Origin: Plasmodiophora brassicae
Lineage: Eukaryota > Endomyxa > Phytomyxea > Plasmodiophorida > Plasmodiophoridae
DNA length: 64,000 nt
Assembly: GCA_039704465.1 (NCBI GenBank)
Contig: JASFAU010000002.1
Span: forward strand, 310,001-374,000
Direction: 5' to 3'
In this document: positions 8,546 to 18,634 of the stretch, one piece after another
Numbering within the stretch: position 1 is the stretch's first letter
Layout of the letters: each line of letters begins with the position of its first letter
Position numbers and translations under genes: made by a program
Notes under the pieces: generated by a model
Databases searched by the model: none
What the model saw: the letters and a program-made list of their open reading frames with translations, nothing else
What the model was told of the DNA's origin: nothing

Positions 8546-9871
8546 TTATACCATGTTTTGTAGGGCTTCGACGGCGGCCGCTTCGGATTCGGGATCCGTC
8601 TGCGCCAGCTTGGCCAGCGTCGACAGCTTGTACGTCTGGTCGTCGTCGGCGTGGCGCTGCTTGACGTTGCCGACAAAGTTCTTGCAGAACTTCTGCCCGC
8701 CCCGCCCGGGACAGTCCTGCAGGCCGCAGACGACCAGCTGCCCGTCGATCATCTGCCTGTTCTGGCAACGTCGGGGCCGCCGTTTCCTCTTCCGGTCGGG
8801 CGTGCTCGGCGCGGAATCGCCCGCCCGCGTCGCCTTGTCCGCCGGCGACGACACGATCGCCGGCTGTGGCCTGGCTTCGGCGCCGCCGCTCGCGGCGCTG
8901 ACAACGGCGACCTCGACCTGGTCGTCGACCTTGATCGCCGTCGTGGCGACCGGCGCCTGGCCGGTCGTCATTCGCAGCTGGATCGCCTGGCAGGTCGTGC
9001 ACCGGTTGAACCCGGCGCATTCGGCACTGCCACAGACGGATTCGAACCCGTTCGGGAGCAGGGCCTGGGCGGCGGGCACCGCTTCCGTCGCCGTCACGAC
9101 GAGCGCGTCCGCGCTGGTGCCCGCCTTGCCGGTGACGAACTGGGCCAGGAAGTGCAACGGGGGGACGAACCCGGCGTACCCGGCCTGGTCCTCGAACTTG
9201 GAGAAGAACCTGGGCGGTGCGGCGCCGGTGCCGTCGCCGTGATCGGTACGCTGGATGGCCTGGGCGGCGCCGGCTTCGAACGCCGACTTGCGCTGGACGT
9301 ACCGGGACATGTGCATGTCCAGCAGGACGTTGCGGATCTGGTCCAGGGTCTGGTTGGCCCGTGCGGCGGCCTGGATGAAGCCGACCGCGCGTCTGGACAG
9401 GCCGCCGACCTTGCCCTGGACCATGATGGCGGGGAAGGCCGCCTGCAGGTCCGTTGGGAGGCTCTTCAGGTACGACGGGTCGCAGGTGGTGAACATGCCC
9501 GCGTCGATCCGGTCGGGAAGCGCCCTGGCGCAGCACAGGCATTTGAATTCGCGCGCCAATATGAACATAGACGTGTCGATGTCGATGATACGACGCGAGG
9601 ACCAGCCTATGGATTCCAGGTCGCCCGTGCTGCCACAGGTCGGGCAGGCGATTGTCAGGTCCGGGCATAGCTGGTCGGGCAGCCAGACGAACACGTTCGG
9701 GTGGTAGAATGCATCGGGGTTGATGCTACCAGAGGGCATCGCCGGTAGCACTTGTGGCAGGACCCAGCATTTGCCACGATCGAGTGTCCCGGCAGCGATG
9801 CGCCCGTCGACGGCTTCCGCGATCTGCCGCAGAAGCTGGCCGACGACGCCGGTCGGCGCCCAGGCGTCCAT
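8546..9871 (-). CDS. DUF6729-like zinc-ribbon protein, single exon
   Basis: Open frame of 441 residues from ATG at 9871. Residues about 55-165 contain HPNVFVWLPDQLCPD, a CPTCG knuckle, IGWSSRRIIDIDTSMFILA and CLCCARALP, followed by SLPTDLQAAFPAIM. This spacing matches my recollection of the DUF6729 zinc-ribbon domain, found in scattered eukaryotic, often repeat-associated proteins. A second Cys cluster (CGSAECAGFNRCTTC) follows near residue 290, then a low-complexity basic linker with RKRKRRPRR (likely nuclear signal) and a third Cys set (CQNRQ...CGLQDCPGRGGQKFC) near the C-terminus. Likely a DNA- or RNA-binding protein or domesticated transposon product. No catalytic nuclease motif seen. A profile search would settle the domain. 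Confidence 0.6.
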   Translation of the reverse strand: MDAWAPTGVVGQLLRQIAEAVDGRIAAGTLDRGKCWVLPQVLPAMPSGSINPDAFYHPNVFVWLPDQLCPDLTIACPTCGSTGDLESIGWSSRRIIDIDTSMFILAREFKCLCCARALPDRIDAGMFTTCDPSYLKSLPTDLQAAFPAIMVQGKVGGLSRRAVGFIQAAARANQTLDQIRNVLLDMHMSRYVQRKSAFEAGAAQAIQRTDHGDGTGAAPPRFFSKFEDQAGYAGFVPPLHFLAQFVTGKAGTSADALVVTATEAVPAAQALLPNGFESVCGSAECAGFNRCTTCQAIQLRMTTGQAPVATTAIKVDDQVEVAVVSAASGGAEARPQPAIVSSPADKATRAGDSAPSTPDRKRKRRPRRCQNRQMIDGQLVVCGLQDCPGRGGQKFCKNFVGNVKQRHADDDQTYKLSTLAKLAQTDPESEAAAVEALQNMV

Positions 9872-10509
9872 GGGGACAGAATAACAAACGAACACTGCAC
9901 GCGCGGACGACTTTACGGTCGCAGGGCCGCGCGCTGGATAATAACAATTTCGAGAGGGGACGATGGGCCAGCCCGATCAGGTGATGATATAGCGACTGGC
10001 GTCCACAGAACCGCTGACGGCCACCACCCGCGCACACACACACACAGGGCGCAACGTTGAGTCACAGCGGGCACTCGGTCGGCGATGTCAGTGTGACGTC
10101 ATGCACCAGGGCGGGATATCCTCGTACGTCCCGGAAGATACTGAACTTGTCGCGGCTGCAATTTTTGTCACTGGCACCTACCACGCCTGGACTTGATGTT
10201 CAACCCCGTTTTCCGCGCGGCCTCCGATCCTCCAAAATGTCCGTCGTCCGCGACCGGACGTCGGCTGCTGGGAGTCCGCGCGTGGCCGCGCGCGCGCGCG
10301 CGCAGCGCGGCCTTTCCCCGGCGTGAAAATCGCCGACGCTGGCGGCGTCTGATTGATTCGCACCAGAGTGGCTGGCTCCACCGTATTTTCCATTTCTGGG
10401 GCAACGGGGGTGTCGGTTTTAATAAGTATTTACGCCCTGTGGTAGAAGCACTTCCCACGTTCGTTCCGTCGACTGGGACGGTTCTTCTTCAGTGGGTTGT
10501 AAACGGTCG
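9872..10509. other. Intergenic spacer, about 640 bp
   Basis: Spacer between two divergent genes. It contains a (CG)n run at about 10287-10302, a short (CA)n at about 10033-10044 and no frame with recognisable content. It probably carries both promoters. Confidence 0.6.
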
Positions 10510-11780
10510 ATGACCGGGGTGGAGGTGGAGGACCCGGTTGGGGTCGGGATCGATGGGGGCGGCAGCTATACGAAGGTCGTGATCGTGTCGATGGCCACCG
10601 GGGAGTTTCTGTCGGGGCCAGACGCGATCGTGACCGGGCCGGCGAACTGGAACTCGGTGGGCGCCGAGGCGGCCCAGCGCGCGATTCGCGAAGCGCTAAC
10701 GGGTGCGCTGAAAGTTGCCGGCCGACCTGCGCGCGATGTCGTGGCGATAGCCGCCTGCATCAGCGGGTTGCACACTGATGCCGATGCGTCCATGGTGATC
10801 TCGTGGCTGCAACCAGACTTCCCGAACGCGCTCGTTGAGGTCTGCCGACGTGGCGTCTATACGCGCGGTCTCCCGGTTTCCGGGCCTCTGAATTGTTCCT
10901 AACTAGGCGTTCAACGACGTTGTCGCCGCCGTTGTATCGGGCACCAACGGGGTCCTTGTAGGTTGACGGGTTTCTCGTTGTTGCCATCCGGCTGACGCCT
11001 CGTAAACAGAACGGTTTCGCTGTCATCGCCGGCACGGGTTCCAACTGGTGATGTTGCCCAATGCAACAATGCCTGGATAACATTGGGCTGACGTCGCGCG
11101 TTTAGTATGGCCGTTGAGGGCGCACATCAGGAGTTCGCGGGTGGCTGGGGGCCACTGCTCGGTTCAGGAGGTTCCGGGCACAGTATATCGTCAGCAGCAC
11201 TGGCGGCCTGCTGCAGGGCTATTGATGGGCGTGGGCCATCGACCATCCTTGTCGAACAGGCACTGGCTTTCCGTGTGTCCTTGCGGTGATTGGCAACTGA
11301 CGAATGGAACAGATGGAGAAGGCGCTAGGCTGGGATGCAGGATCGTTTAGTTCCGTCATCCTTGGCTGGATGTACGACAATGGAGGGAGGCGAACCTGGG
11401 CGGAAGTCGTATGGCAGACAGTTTCGAAGGCGTTCTGTTATTCCGTGGCTGATCACATTTGTCAGGCGTCTCTTGCTCCCGTTGTATTCAATGCTGAGGC
11501 CGCAGGGGACCCGGTGGCGGTCTCGATCATCAAAGACGCTGCCGCGGAGCAAGCTCTAGCGGTGGAAACGGTCGCGAGAAAAATGGGCTGGACGGACGAC
11601 GATTGCCCACCGAGACCACTTGTCCTCGTCGGCTCGCTCTGGAAGCAACCATCTATGCTACATTCGTTTGTCGACGAGTTGAATCTGCGGAAGGTCCCGC
11701 ACCGGATTGTTCTTCCCGACATTTCAGCCGCCCAAGGCGCCGCACTGCTCGCCAGGAGGTCGTACCTGGCTCGAGAATGA
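10510..11780 (+). CDS. NAGK: N-acetylglucosamine kinase, five exons
   Basis: Exons 10510-10839, 10907-10957, 11010-11047, 11106-11250 and 11313-11780 join to 343 residues, the size of animal NAGK. It belongs to the BadF/BadG ATPase group of the actin/hexokinase fold and phosphorylates GlcNAc (and perhaps ManNAc) at O6 with ATP, feeding amino-sugar salvage. Motifs: phosphate-1 loop GVGIDGGGSYTKVV at the N-terminus, AFNDVVAAVVSGTNG with the catalytic-position Asp, FAVIAGTGSN (phosphate-2), GGWGPLLG, and the C-terminal LVLVGSLWKQ. The loop normally reading GDEGS is GSGGSG here, removing an acidic pair. This is an oddity to check rather than proof of inactivity. Introns are 52-67 nt. The start at 10510 is the only ATG in frame before the first motif. 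Confidence 0.9.
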
Positions 11781-12070
11781 TGTGCACATCCACTGTCATA
11801 CAATGGTCATCAGTATTTATTCCGCGAACCGATACCGAAACCAGGCGGCCGATCAGCGAGATGGCATCGCGTATCATAAGCTCGTGGCACTGCGTCCACT
11901 ACAGACGATTCCCGGGCAACCTTCGCTGAAACCAGCGACAATGTCTCGCTTCACCACGATATCGTCAGATACAATGTGGTTGATTGTATAATTGCAGCAC
12001 AAGATCGCCTTGCCACGCGAGACAGCGCTTGCGATCTAGACATGCTTGAAGCCAGTACGGTACATAATAT

Positions 12071-14845
12071 TTATGCAAGTGTGCCTAATAGTCGATATGC
12101 CTCGTTGATGTAGTCGGTTTCCTCCACCTTCGATACGATGAGATTCATCCTCGGCAGGACGCTCGTGATAAATTTGTTCTTGCCGATTGTGATCTCAGAG
12201 CTGTGAGGAGTATCCGCGATCGGTGCCTCGTTCGGCCATCGCTGAGGAACCCGTCCATAGAAGACAAATTGCCGGGTCGTCTGAGAAACCCATCGCAAGA
12301 CGGTTCGAGCCAGGTCATGGACCGGGGCGGGCATACTTTCACTCGGTCGGTTTGGAACGAGATCAACGTCCCCGGCAGATCGCAGTTGCGCGTATAATTG
12401 CCCAGAAAGAGGTGGCAATACCAACCTGGCATTGTCGCCATCTAACGATACGTTTGCTTGGGACGTGCCATCGTCGACGACAGCAGAGACACGTAGATCG
12501 ATGGACGAATCACCTGAGAACCGCATACGAATACGGGTAATGCTTGTGACAAAACAAATGGTCCTCTGCGTCGTTGCTGGCGCGAATGGATCCCGTAGCA
12601 TTCGCAACGTAACGGTCGGTAATTGTGGGGCCGTCTCCAAACCATCGCTTCCATCAAATTCGGCTTCGATAAACATCGCAGTCTCTGGAGTGCCATGGAG
12701 ATAGACGTTGCCGATAACAGATAGGTGGCGTTCAATACGCATCAAGGTGACGATCGCTCCAGGCTTCAGCTGAACTGGCGGGCGCTTGAGGGAGATTTCA
12801 ACATAGGCTTCAACCGTTTCCGCAGAGCGATAGTCAACCAAACCGAGGACGATCGTGGCGGTCCGTTCTGTACTGTCGTGCTCGCGAAGTTCCATTTGCG
12901 ACACATGCGCCCGAACGGATACAATGGCGCCCTTTTCAAAAGGACGGCCGACGATTGTGCTGACATCGCAGATATCGCGGTCGGAACCATCCACCTCAAC
13001 AACGTCGCCGTCGTTGTCAACCACAAACCCAGACTCGGACGCTATGACATCAATGAAGTCATACACGCGCCCAGGGCGGACGACAGTTTCCACAGCAGCA
13101 GCAGCCAAACCTTGACAGCGAACGCAAACAGGGTCCACGGCGCTCGATTGTACAATCTGGGCCAGTATGCTGAAAGAGTGGTCGCCAACGGATTCAGTCC
13201 TCGTCAGCACGCGCCCGCGAAACGTGGACCGATTCGCAGGCCGCTCCTGTCGTGGACGGTTGAACATTAACGACGAACTCAACCGAAATGTTACGTATCG
13301 TCCCGCGAGCTCGCTCTCTGCAACCTGAAAGTCCACAGAGCAGAGTGGAACATTCATGGCCTTGACGACGAGATCGGGGACGTGGCATTGAATAGCGCGA
13401 CGCGATCGGCCATCTTCAGAAACGATCAGCGCCCCACAAGTTGGGTCAACGGTCAGCCTTCCAGCAAGAATCGATGATCCAGGACGCAGATCGTCAAGGG
13501 CCGATACGACACGATGCCGTCTACAGCGCGCAACACTGAGAGGCGCAACCAGGTTGCATTTCCAGTGCTCGAAGAACTCGTCGACTTCGTTGCGACGGAA
13601 ATCTTCACGGGCCGATTGCCCTAAAACCAGATCCAGGCATGCAGCCAGCAGTCTGGCACTGCGAACGCGTTGACGGAACCGCTCTTTGAGAGAGATCAGA
13701 GCGCGGCTGACGGCTACAGCATCAACAAGGTCGAGACGGTCCAACTCGGGGCTGACTCTGAATCGTGGTTCCGCTTTCATCGTCGCGCTAAGCTTGACGA
13801 TTTCGATAGACCCATAGGTGCACAGACCGACAACCGCTCTCGAGGCATCATCGCTTGGAATGACGTGAGCATTGAAGATGTCGACTAAGGCCCCGACCCG
13901 AATGCCAATCCCGCTGCGCAGGCATGGAGGCGTCGCATGTGTCAAATACACAACAACCTTGCCCTCGTCGATCTCGTACACGCCGTCCATAACATGACCA
14001 GTTACGAGGCCACGATAGCGAGGTACCATGGCCATCTGCCGGCACAGCAACGTCCTAACCGGGACGTCAGGAATACATCCAGCGCCATCAACGCATCCGA
14101 TAAGACGTGACGTGGGCTTGGCGAGGAAGACGACCCGGTTTCGATCTGGACTGTCACCGGTCCTCATGGACTTGATGGCAACGTCCGTCAGGGTGTATCG
14201 AGCAGACATACGAACGAACGGCCGCCATGTGAGGTGCTCGCCGGTGAAGGCAATGTACGCAGCCACCGGAGTCAGCGAGTCGACAGCACAAGTCGCTTCA
14301 ACGAAGAACATGGGGGCGTGTCGGAACACGAGGCTGACCGCAGCGACCGCGAATGAGATAGCGGTGAACGCCTTCTGCCTCCGCTGTTCGTACCTTCTCA
14401 GACAGTCAGCGAAGGCAACAGGTGACGGGGCCGCCTCACAGGAATCATGATGGCATGGCAGGCGAACAATGGACCCAGAATCGATTTCAAGCCCGGCGTA
14501 CGTTTCGCCTTGCATGATGAGCGCCCAGCATCTGACGATAATCCATTCGTTGTGGAGCGGCGGCCGCGCCATTGTCGATGACGACAACGCGCATGGGATT
14601 TCGCCGCTATGGTCAGCAAGCACGGGCGAGCAGGTCGTCCGATCGTGCCCCAGGCGGGCAATCAGAACTGTGTCCCCGGCCGATCGGAACGGCGTCGCGC
14701 GTCGCTGCAGGTCGCGTATCGACGCGACCGCGCTCGATCCCAGTGCGATGCCCAGCCGGTCAATGCACTGCCGGCACGAACAGCCGGCGGCGCGCGACTC
14801 GATCGCCTCCTGCAGGCGACGGCCCCGCGCTCCATCCCCGGTCAT
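12071..14845 (-). CDS. CTC1: CTC1-like subunit of the CST telomere-replication complex
   Basis: A single exon of 924 residues from ATG 14845. Stretches scattered along the first half resemble CTC1: VLADHSGEIPCALSSSTMA with EWIIVRCWALIMQG, ARYTLTDVAIKSM followed by RVVFLAKPTSRL, and YRGLVTGHVMDGVYEIDEGK with YLTHATPPCLRSGIGIRVGA. In CTC1 these belong to successive OB-folds. The C-terminal half has repeated beta-rich segments (GAIVTLMRIERHLSVIGNVY; TICFVTSITRIRMRFS) compatible with further OB-folds. CTC1 with STN1 and TEN1 binds single-stranded telomeric DNA and recruits Pol alpha-primase for fill-in. Length is below that of animal CTC1 (about 1200). No membrane segment. The call is from pattern memory of a fast-evolving family, so it needs a profile or structure check. 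Confidence 0.65.
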   Translation of the reverse strand: MTGDGARGRRLQEAIESRAAGCSCRQCIDRLGIALGSSAVASIRDLQRRATPFRSAGDTVLIARLGHDRTTCSPVLADHSGEIPCALSSSTMARPPLHNEWIIVRCWALIMQGETYAGLEIDSGSIVRLPCHHDSCEAAPSPVAFADCLRRYEQRRQKAFTAISFAVAAVSLVFRHAPMFFVEATCAVDSLTPVAAYIAFTGEHLTWRPFVRMSARYTLTDVAIKSMRTGDSPDRNRVVFLAKPTSRLIGCVDGAGCIPDVPVRTLLCRQMAMVPRYRGLVTGHVMDGVYEIDEGKVVVYLTHATPPCLRSGIGIRVGALVDIFNAHVIPSDDASRAVVGLCTYGSIEIVKLSATMKAEPRFRVSPELDRLDLVDAVAVSRALISLKERFRQRVRSARLLAACLDLVLGQSAREDFRRNEVDEFFEHWKCNLVAPLSVARCRRHRVVSALDDLRPGSSILAGRLTVDPTCGALIVSEDGRSRRAIQCHVPDLVVKAMNVPLCSVDFQVAESELAGRYVTFRLSSSLMFNRPRQERPANRSTFRGRVLTRTESVGDHSFSILAQIVQSSAVDPVCVRCQGLAAAAVETVVRPGRVYDFIDVIASESGFVVDNDGDVVEVDGSDRDICDVSTIVGRPFEKGAIVSVRAHVSQMELREHDSTERTATIVLGLVDYRSAETVEAYVEISLKRPPVQLKPGAIVTLMRIERHLSVIGNVYLHGTPETAMFIEAEFDGSDGLETAPQLPTVTLRMLRDPFAPATTQRTICFVTSITRIRMRFSGDSSIDLRVSAVVDDGTSQANVSLDGDNARLVLPPLSGQLYAQLRSAGDVDLVPNRPSESMPAPVHDLARTVLRWVSQTTRQFVFYGRVPQRWPNEAPIADTPHSSEITIGKNKFITSVLPRMNLIVSKVEETDYINEAYRLLGTLA

Positions 14846-15060
14846 ATCATCGCGGATCCCGCACCGCCAAACAATAGACCCGCCACCCAACCACCAACTA
14901 CCCAAATGACGGGGCAGCGCTGCACGACGCACATCATGGGAGGGGCTGCGCGCCCCGTTGGCGTTCTTTCGGCGATCACCACTGTGGCCTGAACGTCAAC
15001 GTTTGTCCGGCAGGTTCAATAAGGTTATGCAAACGAGAGATGTGTATCGTCATTGGTGGT

Positions 15061-16175
15061 TCACTGAGGCAGTTCTGGGTCGACGTGAACGCTGGCGAGC
15101 TTGTCAATTGCCAGGTCGCAGGTCGCGCCCGTTCCGTCGCATTCCGGGTCGTTCTTGAAGTTATGGGTGGCGCTCTCCGAGCACATTCGTGCGAACTGGG
15201 AGTACGACAGCGTGTGGATCTCGGTTGCCGCTCGAGGGTTGTAGTGCTCGACGATTCGGTCGACGATATCCGTTCTGCGGTAGGCAACGTGTCAGGCACG
15301 CCTATCGGCTACATGCGCAATTCGACCTGACCTGGCCACGTCCACGCCTGTTCGCTTGCAGAAGTCCAGCAGCTCTTCGGACGTGACCAGATGAGCGTAC
15401 GTGTGCGACAGGGAGAAGAACAGGTCCTTGATCGTGCCGCCATGCGCGCTTGCGGCCACACATTTCCCGATATGCTCCAAGAGTAATAGTTCTTCGCCCC
15501 GAAGTCGAGGCCGCGGCGTATGAACGACCTTATCCTCCTCGTCGATGGCGTATTGCAACGCGGCCTATCCGGCTGGGGGGTCAACGCCCTGAGACATTCG
15601 TTCGCAAACGGGCTAACCTGGATAAACGGAACAAACTCAAAGTAATGCAGGTACGAGTGCCGCTGATGGGCGAACGCCGCCATGATCTGGCGCACCTGCG
15701 ATTGCAGAACATCGACATGCATATGGCTTCGCAGCCCTTCCCGCAGGTCCTGCGAACTGATGATCCTACAGCGCGCTAGAAACGTCACCATGACGTCGCA
15801 GCACGTTGGACGTCAGCAACAGACCCGTCATGATCGACGTCTAGCATCTTGAAGATGTCTTTGAGCCTGACATGCGCCGAACCGACGGTCGCGAACACGC
15901 CGCGCCCGACCAGTTCGAGAGCATGAGCCAGGTTGTCCCGGGAAGGGAAACCATCGGCCAGCGATACCGCTTCCCGATTCATATCGACCGCATTCTTCTC
16001 CAGGACCCCTTTCAACGCAATCCCTACCTGATCCAGCATCCGCTCGCGAGCGACGTCGCCCACATCGCTCGCACGCAAATGGAACAGGAAATTGCTAAAC
16101 AGCTACGAGACCCTGTCACGAGTCACGAATACGCTACCGATCGTGCCGTACCTCGAGGAACTGTTCGTCGCTCAT
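15061..16175 (-). CDS. EF-hand protein, five exons
   Basis: Exons 16152-16175, 15825-16102, 15618-15765, 15332-15564 and 15061-15274 give 298 residues; introns are 49, 59, 53 and 57 nt. A canonical calcium loop, DVDHDGIISSQDL, lies near residue 95 and is itself split by intron 2, which restores the invariant Gly-Ile. Acidic residues sit at loop positions 1, 3, 5 and 12 (Asp rather than Glu). Flanking helices (HVRLKDIFKML; REGLRSHMHVDVLQ) support one functional EF-hand. Other pseudo-hand-like segments (HYFEFVPFIQAAL; TLSYSQFARMCS) may pair with it. The remainder is helical. Likely a calcium sensor or regulatory subunit; no kinase, phosphatase or membrane domain is present. Confidence 0.8.
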
Positions 16176-16431
16176 TTCGGGACGACCGCCGCTGCCGCCG
16201 GTTGTAGAAAATCCGTGGCCTACCTATGTACCTACCCTTGCAAGCAAGCGTTGGGGAATGTGAAGTGTGAACATGATCACAGGTCGGGGCGGCAAAGACA
16301 GGTCGTACGATACAGCGCGACTGCACCCACCTCCGCATCGAATGTTCCCCGTTCGTAGACGGAAGACTGTTTCTTTACTAGGTGAAGCATCCGTAGTCGT
16401 CGTCCTGCAGCCTGCCGTTTCCGTAGAGTGA

Positions 16432-17559
16432 TCAGATCGTGCCGCACCGCTCCCAGCTGCCATCGCTGCGTGAGCTCGCACTGGACTCCGATCCGAGGAA
16501 CGTGACCTCGTGGCTATCCTGATCGCCGGCGACGGTACTCGCCTCGCCTTCTTCGTCGGTGGGCGTGTCGCTGCTGTCGTCACCGTCGTCGAGGGCGGCC
16601 TGGATATCACACACGTCACCATTGTCATCCTCTTCATCGTCCTCGATCTTGTCGTCCACGTCACGAACTCGAACTTGAGCCTCGTCCGGCTCGCTCTCGT
16701 CTTCGTCAGTGCCGCTGTCCGAGCTGGACCCGCGCGTTCGCTTGCGCTTCGGGCAGGTCACGAAGATGCGCTTGATTTCAACACCAACCTCAGTGGTAAG
16801 CTCCTCATTCATGTGAGGAATGGCGCCACGAATGGCTTGCTTGATCCTCGGCATCGGCGTCATCGCAACCAAATCGTCCAGGGCGTCTTGGACGTATCTG
16901 ACAACGTACTGGATGCAGCGGCCAGCGTTCATCAGGCAAAAGCGCTTGGGGTGGCAGATGCGCATCCAGATCGCCACGTCACGAAGCTCATCGTCGTGCC
17001 CGCTGTATCCCATCGTGTCGCGGCATTCGACGAGGAACAGGCCGGCAGGGATGTCAATCGTTGGAGCGGGTTCCTTTTCGGGGTATGTATCGTAGTCGAC
17101 TGGCGTCACCATCATCTCCACGAAACGGTGCTTGAATGTCACTTTGTAGTTCCCCGCAGGCAACGTCATCAGCTTACCGCCGTCCTGGACAATGCGCATG
17201 TACCCGGCCGGCACAGTGAACGATTCCTCGTCTTTCGTGCGATCGTCAGGTTGTCGGACATCGTTGGCGGGTTCGTCCGTCGGTGGCGTCTGCTGTGGCG
17301 TCGACGACTTGCCGTGACGGGACGACAGCGGCGGCGATGTCTTCCCCTTCGGTGGCAATGGCTCCGTCCGGAACATGTCCACGAAGCCGAACATCACGAT
17401 CCCGATAATGGAGACGAACCCAGCTGTCGCCAACATCGACTGCAGGAGGGACGCCGGCAGGATCATCCAAACGGCCGACATCATGACCACAATGAGCATT
17501 ATCATGACGGTCCCACAAATCACATCCTCGACTGTCGACGACGAACGCGACGCCTTCAT
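16432..17559 (-). CDS. SPFH/band-7-like membrane protein with acidic tail, single exon
   Basis: The 375-residue frame starts with two closely spaced hydrophobic segments (residues about 13-32 and 38-61), a Pro/Ser/Thr linker, then about 150 residues resembling an SPFH domain: VPAGYMRIVQDGGKLMTLPA, a beta-rich stretch to VTPVDYDTYPE, DVAIWMRICHPKRFCLMNAG, a long helix with YVVRYVQDALDDL, and EVGVEIKRIFVTCP at the end. This order (entry strand, pH-like core, dimerising helix, final strand) is that of stomatin/prohibitin/flotillin proteins, which form membrane microdomain scaffolds. The last 110 residues are strongly Asp/Glu/Ser-rich and likely disordered. The match is structural and suggestive, not a strong motif hit. 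No intron, unlike most neighbours. Confidence 0.55.
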   Translation of the reverse strand: MKASRSSSTVEDVICGTVMIMLIVVMMSAVWMILPASLLQSMLATAGFVSIIGIVMFGFVDMFRTEPLPPKGKTSPPLSSRHGKSSTPQQTPPTDEPANDVRQPDDRTKDEESFTVPAGYMRIVQDGGKLMTLPAGNYKVTFKHRFVEMMVTPVDYDTYPEKEPAPTIDIPAGLFLVECRDTMGYSGHDDELRDVAIWMRICHPKRFCLMNAGRCIQYVVRYVQDALDDLVAMTPMPRIKQAIRGAIPHMNEELTTEVGVEIKRIFVTCPKRKRTRGSSSDSGTDEDESEPDEAQVRVRDVDDKIEDDEEDDNGDVCDIQAALDDGDDSSDTPTDEEGEASTVAGDQDSHEVTFLGSESSASSRSDGSWERCGTI

Positions 17560-17783
17560 GACTGGTCGTTGACTCCGATGAATAATGTCGCAAATATTGC
17601 GAATGGCCGAGTCGCGAGCTGCCCACTACCTACTCCCAGTCGTGAACTGCTTCATCATGGGCCAGTCGCACTTTGTAGAGTCCGACACTGCGCAACTGCA
17701 GTACCTATGGCTTCCCAAATCTGGTATGCTATTGCCCAGAATTGTACGCGTTACTGCCAGCTGCTACCCATGCGGCTGCACGG

Positions 17784-18373
17784 TCAGTGGAAACAGTTTC
17801 CTTCGCCTATTTCCGAGTCTGTTGCCCAAATTATTGGGGCCCTGTCTGAGTTCCAGGGCCTTAACAACAGTGTTGGCCCGACGATGTTCCGATTACGGCC
17901 GATGCATTTCACGACACTTCGAGGTCTATCCGAATTCCGCCAGGCGTTTCCAGCATATCGGACGTCACCGGCGGGACTGCCAACGGCCGGGTCGTAGTTC
18001 CTTGCGCAGCAGGCCTCGGTCGGAACCGGCCAGTCCTGAGCATTTGATCGATCCGGGCCTGGATACCATTCCAAAGGAACGTTGTCGTTTGCCAACGACC
18101 GTCTAAGGCTCCGCGTGATCGGGTGCGGGAATGCCTTTCGACTGGTGACGCGGCCCGTGTGGACGTTGCGTACGCTTGAAGACTTGAGCACAGAGGGAGA
18201 GGTTTGCCAAGCAGGCAGGCCAGGGCCACTCGTGGACTTTCGGGAGCATCCGCTGCGTCATTGCGTGGTCCTCGACCGAAGACGCCTGCGAATCCGCACG
18301 ACCGTGATACATTCTCCTTGATCGTGCGCGACACGTCCCTGCCAAGGTCGCGGAACACAACGCCGCTCGCCAT
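17784..18373 (-). CDS. Possible two-exon gene, unknown
   Basis: An ATG at 18373 opens MASGVVFRDLGRDVSRTIKE. Removing a 47-nt GT-AG segment joins it in frame to sequence containing KAFPHPITRSLRRSLANDN and VPLEWYPGPDRSNAQDWPVP, ending at 17784. Composition is plausible for a small basic, possibly mitochondrial protein, but no family is recognised and alternative frames overlap. The flanks 17560-17783 and 18374-18634 show nothing convincing. Confidence 0.3.
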
Positions 18374-18634
18374 CGTGATTAACTACCACATCCTGTATCG
18401 ACTATTTTATCGGGCCGTCCTCGCCGTATGCATAGGCTTTACAATGACTGATAAGTGATAAAGGTCCGGCCACAGACGAGGCTATTTCCGTTCGGGCTGC
18501 CAAAAATAGGCAGCGTGAAGCGAATTTGGAAAGAACGGAGAACCCAACAGAAGAGTGGCCCGGGAACTTGACAGGAGCGCAGAGCCCAGAAGCAGGAGGA
18601 GACGGCGCGTGTTGCTCCCGTTCTGCTGCGACTG

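Noticed and set aside
8280..9668. 462-codon minus-strand frame overlapping the zinc-ribbon gene
   Set aside because: Arg/Pro/Gly-rich shadow in another frame without the Cys knuckles.
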